DNA of 46,381 bases, taken from assembly GCA_043719385.1 (NCBI GenBank), contig JAYSTY010000193.1, forward strand, positions 1-46,381. The letters run 5' to 3'. Shown here piece after piece: positions 16,985 to 25,628 of the stretch (position 1 is the stretch's first letter; each line of letters starts with the position of its first letter). Source of the stretch: JAFDVL01 sp043719385. GTDB lineage: Bacteria; Acidobacteriota; Blastocatellia; RBC074. A program made the translations under genes and the position numbers. The notes below the pieces were generated by a model that saw only the letters and a list, made by a program, of their open reading frames with translations, searched no databases and was not told where the DNA came from.

Positions 16985-18211
16985 ATGAACCTCGGCGAAA
17001 TTCACGAACTTACAATCGAAAAATTGATTTATGGCGGCGAAGGTTTGGGGCGCGTCAATCATCGAACTGTGTTTGTTCCTTATGCTGCGCCGGGCGATCA
17101 TTTGCGCGTTCGCATTACAAAGCTCGAACGTAATTTTGCGCGGGCTGAAATTGTAGAAATTCTTGCGCCTTCCGTAGCAAGGCGTCACGCTCCCTGCCAA
17201 TATTTTGGCATTTGCGGCGGCTGCCAGTTGCAGCATTTGCATTACGAAGCGCAGCTTCAAGCCAAAGTTGAGTTTATCCGTGAATCGCTCAAACGAATTG
17301 GCGGGATTGACTGGCAGGATGAAATAGAGGTTTTAGCGGCTGACGAATTCGGTTATCGCTCATGCGCAGAAATAAAAATTAATCATCAGAAGTGCGGAGA
17401 AAAAAATAATTCTCCTGCCACTCAGAAAATTCAAATTGGTTTCTTCAAATCCAATTCTCACGAAATCTGTGCAGTCACAGAATGCCCGATCCTCCTGCCT
17501 GCGGCGCAGCGTGAGCTGCAACGATTGAATGCTGCGCCAGATAAAATTTCGCGTCAGGCGACCAGGGTTTATTTAACTGTGGGGGACGATCAGGCGCTGG
17601 CGACTGCGGCCACAGGCGAGAATTCTCGCGCTGCTGCAATTGACGCGCTTGGCACAGTTCATCAAATTATCGCGGGCATTACATACGAGTTCGGTGTCCG
17701 TACATTTTTTCAAGCAAATCGCCTGTTAGTCGAAAAATTAGTCGCGGCTGCCATTAACGATGTGACCGGAAAAATCGCCTTTGATCTGTATGCTGGCGCT
17801 GGATTGTTTTCACTGCAACTCGCCCAAAATTTCAGCCAGGTTTACGCCGTCGAAGGCAGCAATATTTCGGTGCAGCATGGCATTGCCAACGCGAAAAATA
17901 ACCGAATTGAAAATGTCAGCTATGAGCCAATGTCGGTGGAAGCGTGGCTCAAACATCAAGCCGTAAAATTGCCACACCCTGATTTTGTGCTGCTTGATCC
18001 GCCCCGCGCCGGAGCAGGCGAGATTGTTATCAATCGCCTGCTGGCGCTTACGCCGCCGAAAATAAATTATGTTTCGTGCGATCCGGCAACGCTGGCGCGT
18101 GATTTGAAATTATTAGTAAACGGCGGTTATCGAATTGATTCTGTAACTGCTGTAGATATGTTTCCACAAACTTTTCATGTCGAAACAGTCGTAAAATTAT
18201 CCCAAGCCTGA
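16985..18211 (+). CDS. rlmD: 23S rRNA (uracil-5-)-methyltransferase, RlmD/TrmA family
   Basis: The 408-residue SAM-dependent enzyme methylates C5 of a uracil in RNA, most likely U1939 of 23S rRNA. An N-terminal TRAM domain (about residues 3-60, GGEGLGRVN) is followed by the Fe-S cluster cysteines 71, 77 and 80 in CQYFGICGGCQLQH, with a fourth expected at TECPIL. The SAM site is DLYAGAGLFSLQLA, the DPPRAG motif is LLDPPRAGAGE, and the catalytic Cys lies in NYVSCDPATLARDL. The Fe-S cysteines favour RlmD over TrmA. RlmC/RlmCD-type specificity cannot be excluded from sequence, so the symbol is tentative. Confidence 0.88.
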   Translation: MNLGEIHELTIEKLIYGGEGLGRVNHRTVFVPYAAPGDHLRVRITKLERNFARAEIVEILAPSVARRHAPCQYFGICGGCQLQHLHYEAQLQAKVEFIRESLKRIGGIDWQDEIEVLAADEFGYRSCAEIKINHQKCGEKNNSPATQKIQIGFFKSNSHEICAVTECPILLPAAQRELQRLNAAPDKISRQATRVYLTVGDDQALATAATGENSRAAAIDALGTVHQIIAGITYEFGVRTFFQANRLLVEKLVAAAINDVTGKIAFDLYAGAGLFSLQLAQNFSQVYAVEGSNISVQHGIANAKNNRIENVSYEPMSVEAWLKHQAVKLPHPDFVLLDPPRAGAGEIVINRLLALTPPKINYVSCDPATLARDLKLLVNGGYRIDSVTAVDMFPQTFHVETVVKLSQA

Positions 18212-18247
18212 GTTATTTTTAGATCAGATTTCTGTTCGTCATTTCTT

Positions 18248-21013
18248 ATGCCTCGTCGTCTTGCCTTCGCACAATTCAGCGTGCAGGAACAACCGCTCAT
18301 TTATTTTGCGGTAGCTTTTATTGCGGGTGAGTTCTTCGCCTCACGTTTGCAAATTTCCAATTTCAAATTCTGGTTTTGGGCTGCGCTTGTTTTGTTCGTA
18401 ATGGCCTCAGCGCTGGTTTTCGTGCGGCAATTTAACTGGCGACGCAACGCAATTATCACAGCAATTTTATTGGCGAATTGTTTTGCTGGTGGAGCGTTGT
18501 TGTGGACGTTGAATGAATCAGGCATTGCCGAAAATCGTATTAAGAAATTATTTGAGCGCGGCGTAATTGATACCACCGAATCAGTAGAAATTTGGGGATC
18601 AATTACCGCTGCGCCAGAACTTGCGCCAGATCGAATTTATCTTGAGATCACAATTGAAAAAATTACCACACTGGGACAAGAGCAGGCGGCTTCCGGCACA
18701 GCGTATTTAGTTGTGCCATTTACTGATGGTCAGGATCGCGTGGATTATGACGCACTGCGGCTGGCTTACGGCACGCGCATTCGAGCTTTGACAAATTTGC
18801 GCAAAGCGCAGGGCTATCGCAATCCTGGCGCACCTCATTTTGACGAACTGTTGCAATATCGCGGCTACGATGCGACCGGCATCATCAAAAGCGCTTTGCT
18901 GATTGAACGAATTGGCGAGGGTTCACGTCATCGAATCCTTAATTTTCTGTACGAAATTCGCGCTCATTCCATGGCAGTGATTTTGCGGAGTTTCACCCAG
19001 CCGACGGCAGGAATTTTGGCGGCGGCATTGTTTGGCAATCAGCATTTTCTGTCCAAAGATGTCGCGGAATCATTTCGCATCGGCGGCACTTTTCACCTGC
19101 TTGTGATTTCGGGTTTGCACGTAGCGATGATCGCGCTCGTCGCTTTATGGTTAATCGCAAAACTGACCAAAATTCGCAATTTAAAATTTGCTCTCGTCAT
19201 TGCCCTGCTGTGGGCGTACACGTTGATGATTGGAGCGCAGCCTGCGATTACACGCGCAACTGTCATGCTCACCTTTGTTTTCATCGGGCAAATGATTTTT
19301 CGTAGTGCGCCGGGAGTCAATGTTTTAGCGGCTTCGGCGCTTGTGCTGCTGGCCTGGCAACCGCGTGATCTTTTCAATCCGGCTTTTCAATTAACTTTTC
19401 TGACGGTGCTGATGATCGTCGCCGTTGTCTCGCCGTTGCTTGAGCGCTTCAAAAAAATTGGTGAATGGCAGCCCTCAGCGCTGACTCCATATCCGCCGCG
19501 AGCGCCATTTTGGTTGCTGTGGTACGCCGAAGTTTTGCATTGGAATGAGGCGGAATTTCGGGCGGAGATGAGTAAATCGCCAATCCATTACAAGTTGGAA
19601 AAATCATCCGCCGCACAATGGCTCAGCGCGACTCGCCGGCGCAGATTTTTGCAACAGAGTGTGGCGTGGATAGCGACAACCATCATCGCCACAACCGTGG
19701 TGCAAATTGGCTTGCTGCCAATGATGATTGCAAATTTTCATCGCGTGTCTTTTGTCTCACCGCTAACGAACGCAATACAAGGCGCGTTGATGTTTTTACT
19801 GATGATTGCCGGCGGAATTTATTTACTGCTGTACGCCATTAGCAGTTGGCTGGCACTCAAGCTGGCAGTTGTGGTAAATGCCATCGGCTGGCTCACCGTG
19901 CACGCAGCGGATTGGTTGCTGGTGTGGCGCAGGCTGAATTTTCGCGTGCCTGATTATGGCGAAAAATCAATTTGGATTTACACCGCTTATTTTATTCTTG
20001 TCCTGATCCTGATTCTTGCGCTGAGTTTTTGGAATCCGTTTTCTCTGCGCCGACAAGACGCAGAAACATCATGGATTTTCCGCGCTGGTCGCCTGTCGTT
20101 GTGGCTCTGTAGTTTGTTTTTATTGTCGTTGGCCGGGCTGCTAATTTTTCATCCCTTCGCTCACGAATTTGAAAAAGGTCGCCTGAGCATTACGTTTCTT
20201 GATGTCGGGCAGGGCGACGGAATGTTGCTTTCGTTTCCTAATGGCAGGCTGATGTTGCTGGATAGCGGCGGAAAAATTCCGACTGAATTGCGGCAGGTCG
20301 AAGGCGAAGAAATTTTTGTCGAAGATCGCATCAGCATTGCTGAGGCTGCCGTGGCACCTTATTTGTGGCAATGCGGAATTAAGCGTCTTGATTTTATTGC
20401 CGCCAGTCACGGGCACTCCGATCACACGCAGGGTTTTGAAGACATTGGTAAAAGCTTTGGCATTGGCGCAGCAATCACCGGAGTCATTCCAACTGACGAC
20501 AAACAATTTGAAGCCTTCAGGCAGGCAGCAGGCAATAATCATGCGCCGTTGCAATCATTGACACGGGGAGAAAGTATGGAAATTGACGGCGTAAAAATTG
20601 CAGCACTGACTCCGTTTCGTGATGCTCTGAATGCGCCGCAAGCCGCGAATAATCAATCGCTCACTTTGCGTTTACAATTTGGCAACCGCGTTTTCCTGCT
20701 GACCGGAGACATCGAAAAAGAAATTGAAGCACGGCTTGTCGCTGAAAATGAAAACCTTAAAACCGACGTGCTGAAGGTCGCGCATCATGGGTCGCGGACT
20801 TCTTCGACGCTGGAATTTCTGCAACGCGCCAAACCGGCCATCGCAGTGATTTCAGTCTCTCATCCCAGCCCTTTCGATCATCCTCATCCTGAAACTATGG
20901 ACAACCTGAAACAAATTGCGGCGCAGATTTTGCAAACCAGCAAATGTGGAGCGATTACAATTTCAACGGATGGGAATGATTTACAGGTGAAGACTTTCGT
21001 CAAATGCGAATAA
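18248..21013 (+). CDS. comEC: ComEC/Rec2-type DNA uptake channel protein
   Basis: This 921-residue inner-membrane protein would carry single-stranded DNA into the cytoplasm during natural transformation. An N-terminal membrane and OB-like segment (about 1-230) is followed by the competence domain with GGTFHLLVISGLHVAMIALV and GAQPAITRATVMLTF, then further membrane helices. The C-terminal metallo-beta-lactamase-like domain (about 640-920) has LDVGQGDGMLLSF, SHGHSDHTQGF and KVAHHGSRTSS, so metal ligands are present and nuclease activity is plausible. Length is on the long side of the family. The gene converges on, and overlaps by 14 bases, the comEA-like gene. Confidence 0.93.
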   Translation: MPRRLAFAQFSVQEQPLIYFAVAFIAGEFFASRLQISNFKFWFWAALVLFVMASALVFVRQFNWRRNAIITAILLANCFAGGALLWTLNESGIAENRIKKLFERGVIDTTESVEIWGSITAAPELAPDRIYLEITIEKITTLGQEQAASGTAYLVVPFTDGQDRVDYDALRLAYGTRIRALTNLRKAQGYRNPGAPHFDELLQYRGYDATGIIKSALLIERIGEGSRHRILNFLYEIRAHSMAVILRSFTQPTAGILAAALFGNQHFLSKDVAESFRIGGTFHLLVISGLHVAMIALVALWLIAKLTKIRNLKFALVIALLWAYTLMIGAQPAITRATVMLTFVFIGQMIFRSAPGVNVLAASALVLLAWQPRDLFNPAFQLTFLTVLMIVAVVSPLLERFKKIGEWQPSALTPYPPRAPFWLLWYAEVLHWNEAEFRAEMSKSPIHYKLEKSSAAQWLSATRRRRFLQQSVAWIATTIIATTVVQIGLLPMMIANFHRVSFVSPLTNAIQGALMFLLMIAGGIYLLLYAISSWLALKLAVVVNAIGWLTVHAADWLLVWRRLNFRVPDYGEKSIWIYTAYFILVLILILALSFWNPFSLRRQDAETSWIFRAGRLSLWLCSLFLLSLAGLLIFHPFAHEFEKGRLSITFLDVGQGDGMLLSFPNGRLMLLDSGGKIPTELRQVEGEEIFVEDRISIAEAAVAPYLWQCGIKRLDFIAASHGHSDHTQGFEDIGKSFGIGAAITGVIPTDDKQFEAFRQAAGNNHAPLQSLTRGESMEIDGVKIAALTPFRDALNAPQAANNQSLTLRLQFGNRVFLLTGDIEKEIEARLVAENENLKTDVLKVAHHGSRTSSTLEFLQRAKPAIAVISVSHPSPFDHPHPETMDNLKQIAAQILQTSKCGAITISTDGNDLQVKTFVKCE

Positions 21014-21290
21014 GGTGCGCGATTTGACGATAACGTTTTGTCCCCAGGCCTTTGATAATGATGATGTCCTGTGGATGTTTGAAGCCGCCATGCTTGCGGC
21101 GATATTCGAGGATGCGATTAGCGACGGTGTGACCGACATAGGGCAGGCGCATTAACTCCTCAATAGGAGCGGTGTTCAGGTTAATTTGTTCCTGCGCCCG
21201 AACAGGCGAAAGCAAAAGGAAGAACGCAAAGAGCAAAGGGCAAAAATAAAAAAGTAAAGATTGTGTTTTGCCGTCTGCTTTGCCGTTCAT
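21000..21290 (-). CDS. ComEA-like helix-hairpin-helix protein
   Basis: This is a 96-residue exported protein. Residues about 10-32 form a hydrophobic signal (LLFYFCPLLFAFFLLLSPVRA). The rest is one (HhH)2 DNA-binding unit: INLNTAPIEELMRLPYVGHT, then ANRILEYRRKHGGF and a final second hairpin. ComEA binds incoming double-stranded DNA in the periplasm. This one lacks extra domains and may be released or remain anchored. Its start overlaps the stop of the glutaminyl cyclase gene by 4 bases (ATGA), so the two are translationally coupled. The 3' end overlaps comEC on the opposite strand. Confidence 0.85.
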   Translation of the reverse strand: MNGKADGKTQSLLFYFCPLLFAFFLLLSPVRAQEQINLNTAPIEELMRLPYVGHTVANRILEYRRKHGGFKHPQDIIIIKGLGTKRYRQIAHLIRI

Positions 21291-22114
21291 TTCTTCTTCA
21301 AACGAATCTCAAACAGCTTCGACCATTTCTTGCCCGTCACGAACAGGCGATCTTTGGCGGCGTCGTAAGCAATGCCATTCAGCACATCTGCCTGTGATCC
21401 GTTCTGCTGTGATTTCAACCCACTCAGGTCAATATAGCCCAGAATTTTGCCGTCTTTTGGATCAAGGCGCAGGACAATATCTTCCTGCCAGACATTGGCA
21501 AAAATCTCACCTTTGACATATTCAAGTTCGTTGAGTTCTTTGAGCGGTCGCCCTTTATCATCAATCACACTGATCCGTCGTTGTTCATGAAAATCTGCCG
21601 GATCAAGAAAACGAATCTGATGCGAACCATCGCTCATAATCAGCGACTTGCCATCGGTAGTCAGGCCCCAGCCTTCGCCGGTGTATTTGAACTCACCCTG
21701 CGGCGCAAAAGTCTCGTGATCGTAAATTAAACCTTTGTGATCTTCCCACGTTAATTGAAAAAGCTGGCCCTGAAAAAGTGCTAAGCCTTCGGCAAAATAA
21801 GGCTCCGGCACAGCAATTTTTTTGAGGACTTTACCTGTTTTGACCTCGACTTTGCGCAAGCTTGAATGGCCGCCGTGTTGCGCGTTCAGCCCGGCGCTCT
21901 CATAAAAAATACCGTTATCGAACACTAATCCCTGGGTGAACGATTCCGGGTCGTGCGCGTAGGTATTGACGATTTCGTAAGTGTAAGTCACTGGTTCAGC
22001 AGGTGAGTTTGTTTTATTATTCGAGGCGACAGCAACCGAATTCGGGACATTTGGGCCACGACACGAAGAAGATAAAATTAGGAGGGAAAAAATTAAGCTA
22101 TATAAAGATTTCAT
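21287..22114 (-). CDS. Glutaminyl-peptide cyclotransferase (glutamine cyclotransferase)
   Basis: The enzyme converts N-terminal glutamine of exported proteins to pyroglutamate. At 275 residues it matches the plant/bacterial beta-propeller type: HDPESFTQGLVFDNGIFYES, PYFAEGLALFQGQLFQLTWE, then YTGEGWGLTTDGKSLIMSDG. The N-terminus is an export signal ending in LSSSC, which is possibly a lipoprotein site but a weak lipobox. It forms a coupled pair with the comEA-like gene downstream. No clear ribosome site precedes the ATG. The role in this organism is inferred from the family only. Confidence 0.9.
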   Translation of the reverse strand: MKSLYSLIFSLLILSSSCRGPNVPNSVAVASNNKTNSPAEPVTYTYEIVNTYAHDPESFTQGLVFDNGIFYESAGLNAQHGGHSSLRKVEVKTGKVLKKIAVPEPYFAEGLALFQGQLFQLTWEDHKGLIYDHETFAPQGEFKYTGEGWGLTTDGKSLIMSDGSHQIRFLDPADFHEQRRISVIDDKGRPLKELNELEYVKGEIFANVWQEDIVLRLDPKDGKILGYIDLSGLKSQQNGSQADVLNGIAYDAAKDRLFVTGKKWSKLFEIRLKKK

Positions 22115-22126
22115 TGAACAAATATA

Positions 22127-23236
22127 TTAGTCCTGCGCTATTTTTGGCAAACGAATCCAAAACCTTGAGCCGCGTTTGGAACGCGGCTCATATCCAATTG
22201 TGCCGCCCCAGCGTTCTACCATAATCCGGCAAAAATAAAGCCCGAATCCGAAGTGCTGCCCATTGGTCTGGGCAAATTTTTGAAATAAAGAACCTGCTAA
22301 TTCCGCTGGTACACCCTGTCCGTCGTCTTCAACCGTCAGATTCACATAAGCTCCTTCCTGACGCAAATTCACTGTCACAACTGAAAATGGTGGCCCCACG
22401 CGCAAAGCGTTTTCTGCCAGATTCATGATGACGCGATGCAGGCGGGTTTTCTCACCGACAATTTTCCAGTCCTGGTTTTGACTAGCTGCAAAATCAAGTT
22501 GCAAATTGACCTTGTGCAGAGAAGCGGTGGCGGCTAAATCATTGATAACCTGTTTGGCACAGGCAAGCGCATCAGGTGCTTTATCAGGATCAAGTCTGAA
22601 CGGCCCAAGCGATTCCATCTCAGCCGAAAACGCCTGTACGATATCGTTGACCAGACGTTCCTGTTGGGCATATTGTCGCTGCCCCATGGATAAATAATCT
22701 TTTCCGGCCTCGGTCAAATTTTCAGAGCCAAGCAGGGAGAAGGAGACTTTGACTCCCATCAACAATCCGACCAGATCGTGCGCGATGCAATGCAGGAGAA
22801 TTTCTTTTTTCTGGATTTCTTTGATGAGTTGATTTTGCAGCAAAGCCCTTTCTCTGGCGAGTTGCAATAACCGACGGCGCTCTTCGTGGGCGACGCCGAG
22901 TAATTCGATGAGCAATATTTTTCGCTCGCTCACACATAACGCGGTCGCTTCCAGATGGTCTTCCTTGCCGGACGGCCCTTTCTCTTCCCAGGAACCGGAT
23001 TTCAACTGACCGGGCAGGGAGTCATTCCAAAAAGACTCGGCATCAATGAGAAAATTTTCCAGGAAGGGAGAAGTTAATTCAAGTCGTAACTGAGCAGGGT
23101 TGGCAACTGCGTCGGTATAAAGCCACGTAAACCAGGCGGGAATAGTCCCCACCGCAGCAAAAGAATCACCCCGCAGACGTTCCACCACCAGCACATCCAG
23201 GGCGACTAATAAATCTGTCAGGATCGTTTCACTCAT
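22127..23236 (-). CDS. Soluble sensor histidine kinase
   Basis: The 369-residue protein has no membrane segment. The N-terminal part (about 1-110, LLVALDVLVVERL ... IPAWF ... PFLENFLIDAESFW) looks like a small sensory domain of unknown ligand. A coiled-coil leads to the phospho-acceptor His153 in LLHCIAHDLVGLLMG. The ATPase domain has the N-box MNLAENALRV (Asn276), the G1 box VEDDGQGVP, and FGFGLYFCRIMVERWGG. No response regulator is encoded nearby. It is the last gene of the set with the Ras-like GTPase, starting 19 bases after the GTPase stop, so a shared pathway is likely. Confidence 0.88.
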   Translation of the reverse strand: MSETILTDLLVALDVLVVERLRGDSFAAVGTIPAWFTWLYTDAVANPAQLRLELTSPFLENFLIDAESFWNDSLPGQLKSGSWEEKGPSGKEDHLEATALCVSERKILLIELLGVAHEERRRLLQLARERALLQNQLIKEIQKKEILLHCIAHDLVGLLMGVKVSFSLLGSENLTEAGKDYLSMGQRQYAQQERLVNDIVQAFSAEMESLGPFRLDPDKAPDALACAKQVINDLAATASLHKVNLQLDFAASQNQDWKIVGEKTRLHRVIMNLAENALRVGPPFSVVTVNLRQEGAYVNLTVEDDGQGVPAELAGSLFQKFAQTNGQHFGFGLYFCRIMVERWGGTIGYEPRSKRGSRFWIRLPKIAQD

Positions 23237-23255
23237 ACTTCACTGCCGCAATATT

Positions 23256-23747
23256 TCAGGCCATTTCCTGGGCTAACGCCAGAAATGCGTCCTCGACACC
23301 AAGTCCGGTTTTCGCACTGCCCTGGAAAATATGCCAGCCTTTATTCGTTAACTCTTCAATTGTCCGATCATCAATTTCCCAACTCTCTTTCATATCAGCT
23401 TTATTAAGCACCACGACAAACGGAATCTTCCCCATGGCTTCTTCGGTGCGCTGTTGTAAGACGATGGCTTTATCAAGCGTTTCGCGGCGCGTGCCATCAA
23501 TGACCAGTAAATACCCGGAAGCGCCACGCAGGTATGACATGTGAACTTTCTGAAACTCGTCCTCGCCATACAAATCCCAGAGAATCAGGTTCATTGATTT
23601 GCCATCGAATTGCACCTGTTTCTTATCAATTTTGACGCCCACTGTCGTATGGTATTTTTCTGAGTAGATACTCCTGACAAAACGCGCCACGAGACTGGTT
23701 TTGCCAACCGCGAAAGAGCCTAACATGCAAATTTTCTTCTGAATCAT
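23256..23747 (-). CDS. Ras/Rab-like small GTPase
   Basis: This is a 163-residue single-domain P-loop GTPase of the Ras superfamily, as found in some bacteria. Motifs in order: G1 GSFAVGKTS (10-18), switch-I Thr35, G3 WDLYGEDEF (Asp58, Gly61), G4 NKAD (115-118) and G5 GSAK (143-146). The residue after the G3 glycine is Glu62, where Ras has Gln61, so intrinsic hydrolysis may be slow or depend on a partner. It has no lipidation Cys at the C-terminus. The gene lies 32 bases after the OmpA-type gene and just before the histidine kinase, suggesting a common module. It resembles MglA only in outline. Confidence 0.9.
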   Translation of the reverse strand: MIQKKICMLGSFAVGKTSLVARFVRSIYSEKYHTTVGVKIDKKQVQFDGKSMNLILWDLYGEDEFQKVHMSYLRGASGYLLVIDGTRRETLDKAIVLQQRTEEAMGKIPFVVVLNKADMKESWEIDDRTIEELTNKGWHIFQGSAKTGLGVEDAFLALAQEMA

Positions 23748-23779
23748 GGACTGGTATCTCGTGGAATAAAACTACGGGA

Positions 23780-25546
23780 TTACTCAATCTTAAAGGAAAC
23801 CCGACGATTTTCTTCCGGCTTACCGCTGAGCGAATGCTGGTCGCCAATTCCTTCAGTGATTAATTTCGTATTTTTCAACTGACTGGTGCGTAATTCCAAT
23901 TGGGCTTTGACCTGATTCGCACGTGCTTTGCTTAAGGCTAAATTCGCCTCTTTTGTCCCCGACGAATCTGTCTGCCCAATAATCTTTATCCTAACTTCCT
24001 GGCCTATGCGGCCTGCTATTTCGTCAAGCTGCCTGATTTTTCCGGCAATCAATTCAAGGTTTGTATTCTGACCTGATACCAGACCTGGCGCAGCTTCAAA
24101 AAACAATATCCGCTCACTTTCGATTTCTTTTTTCAGCGCCGAAGCCTTTTCAAAATCAGACCCGTGCAAGCGAAATTGGGTGATGCCCGGAATAAAGAGC
24201 GCTAACCGGCTGGCTTCCGCAAGCCATTGCTGAGACGCCGAACCAGTCACGTAAAGAATATCATCCCTGACATTTAATGTAACCCCGGAGGGCGGATTCA
24301 ATAGTTTTTTTGCGCGTGCTTCGGCCAGCTTTGCCGATTGATATTCTTCCCAGTGCGCATTAAGTTTAGTCGCATCAAGGTTGAAATCGCCCATCAGTTG
24401 CGCCGGATCAATGGTTAATGGGTCACGCAATCCAACGAGGTGATATTTCCGCCAGCCGCGTTCTGCTTCGGTCACCACAATGCCCGGAGAGTTGCTCAGC
24501 TTTGCCAGATAATTATTCCAGCGCAGCCGATCCCTGATGGAAAAAAATCCCCAGAGACCAAGTGTCAAAAGTAAAACCCCAATGACCGCCAGCGCCGCTT
24601 TCGGTATTTGTGTCTGCGCCGGGTCAGCAAAGGATTGATATTGCGATTGCAAAAGTGATTCAAGGATCGGACGGCAGATTTCAAAGGGCGCGGCATCACC
24701 CTCAAATGACAAGAGTTTTTTCCCTCGGTCGCGGTGAATACTTTCTAGTGCTTCCTGCATTTCCTCTCGTAACTCTGCCGGAACTGTGCCGCGCACCACA
24801 CAGGCCAGCACGGCCTGGGGACTAACTTCTGTCAGCACTGTGCGCGCACCAATCTGTAACGAGCCAACCGGCTCTCCATCACTTTCGCCAAATGAATCCT
24901 GAATAAAATCCTGAATTGCCGTCAGCATCCCCGAAACCACATCGGCATCCTGCGTCTGAACAGATTCCCCCGCCACATGTAACAACACCAGACCGGTTTT
25001 ACGATGAATCAGAAAAACCTGCTCAACCCGATAAAGCAGGGAATGATAAAGTACGACTTCAGCAAATGATTTGCCGCTGGCATAGGCCTCCATGCGCCAT
25101 TTTAAGCCCCGCAAACTAAAACTGTGTTGTAGCGTCTGGTTAATGGTCTGACTCAGATTATTAAAAGCCTGGGCGATGGCACGACGAATCGCAGGCCCAA
25201 TAATCGGGAAAATTGCTTCGGAGATATGTTCTGGATGGCGGCGCGCCGAAAGTTTGATGGATTCGACCACGTAAGGCGTAAGGGCTTCGGTAAGCTGATG
25301 ATCACCAGTTGCGCGAGCAGAAATTGCATCAGGCAAAACCAGACTTACTTTGGGGGTAAGTTTTTCAGGATCGTTAAGGTCTTCCTCTAAGCGCTCAATC
25401 TGTCTTTTTCTCTCAACGCCGAAAAGTAATTCCTGCAACTCATGCAATTGTTCCGCAGGGGCAGCGGGTTCGGTTCCTTTAAAAGCCGGGGCTTTGGCTT
25501 GAGCTTCATCTGCTTGCGAGACAGGCTGGATGGACGAGTCGTTCAT
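23780..25546 (-). CDS. Membrane-anchored OmpA-family protein with large cytoplasmic domain
   Basis: This is a 588-residue protein with one transmembrane helix at about 316-336 (ALAVIGVLLLTLGLWGFF) and no signal peptide, so residues 1-315 should be cytoplasmic. An LQELLFGVERKRQIERLEEDL motif opens at about residue 37. Residues about 165-275 (VFLIHRKTGLVLLHVAG ... AVLACVVRG) have the pattern of a roadblock/LC7- or longin-like sheet. After the helix come a BON-like segment (about 415-462) and an OmpA C-terminal domain (478-588) with LALSKARANQVK and ENRRVSFKI, which binds peptidoglycan. The gene is packed between the coiled-coil and GTPase genes. Its ATG abuts a heptamer repeat. Confidence 0.85.
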   Translation of the reverse strand: MNDSSIQPVSQADEAQAKAPAFKGTEPAAPAEQLHELQELLFGVERKRQIERLEEDLNDPEKLTPKVSLVLPDAISARATGDHQLTEALTPYVVESIKLSARRHPEHISEAIFPIIGPAIRRAIAQAFNNLSQTINQTLQHSFSLRGLKWRMEAYASGKSFAEVVLYHSLLYRVEQVFLIHRKTGLVLLHVAGESVQTQDADVVSGMLTAIQDFIQDSFGESDGEPVGSLQIGARTVLTEVSPQAVLACVVRGTVPAELREEMQEALESIHRDRGKKLLSFEGDAAPFEICRPILESLLQSQYQSFADPAQTQIPKAALAVIGVLLLTLGLWGFFSIRDRLRWNNYLAKLSNSPGIVVTEAERGWRKYHLVGLRDPLTIDPAQLMGDFNLDATKLNAHWEEYQSAKLAEARAKKLLNPPSGVTLNVRDDILYVTGSASQQWLAEASRLALFIPGITQFRLHGSDFEKASALKKEIESERILFFEAAPGLVSGQNTNLELIAGKIRQLDEIAGRIGQEVRIKIIGQTDSSGTKEANLALSKARANQVKAQLELRTSQLKNTKLITEGIGDQHSLSGKPEENRRVSFKIE

Positions 25547-25547
25547 A

Positions 25548-25582
25548 GTCAGTGGTCAGTGATCAGTGGGCAGCGGTCAGCA
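25548..25582. repeat. Tandem heptamers upstream of the OmpA-type start codon
   Basis: Five heptamers close to RTCAGTG run from 25548 to 25582. On the minus strand they read CACTGAT, CACTGAC, CACTGAC directly before T-ATG. GCGGTCAG (25573-25580) can pair with CTGACCGC (25606-25613). No Shine-Dalgarno sequence is visible, so the repeat occupies the place of the ribosome site. Confidence 0.8.
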
Positions 25583-25628
25583 GCAAATAAAGTTTCTTAT
25601 CACCTCTGACCGCCAAACCAGGGTCCGA

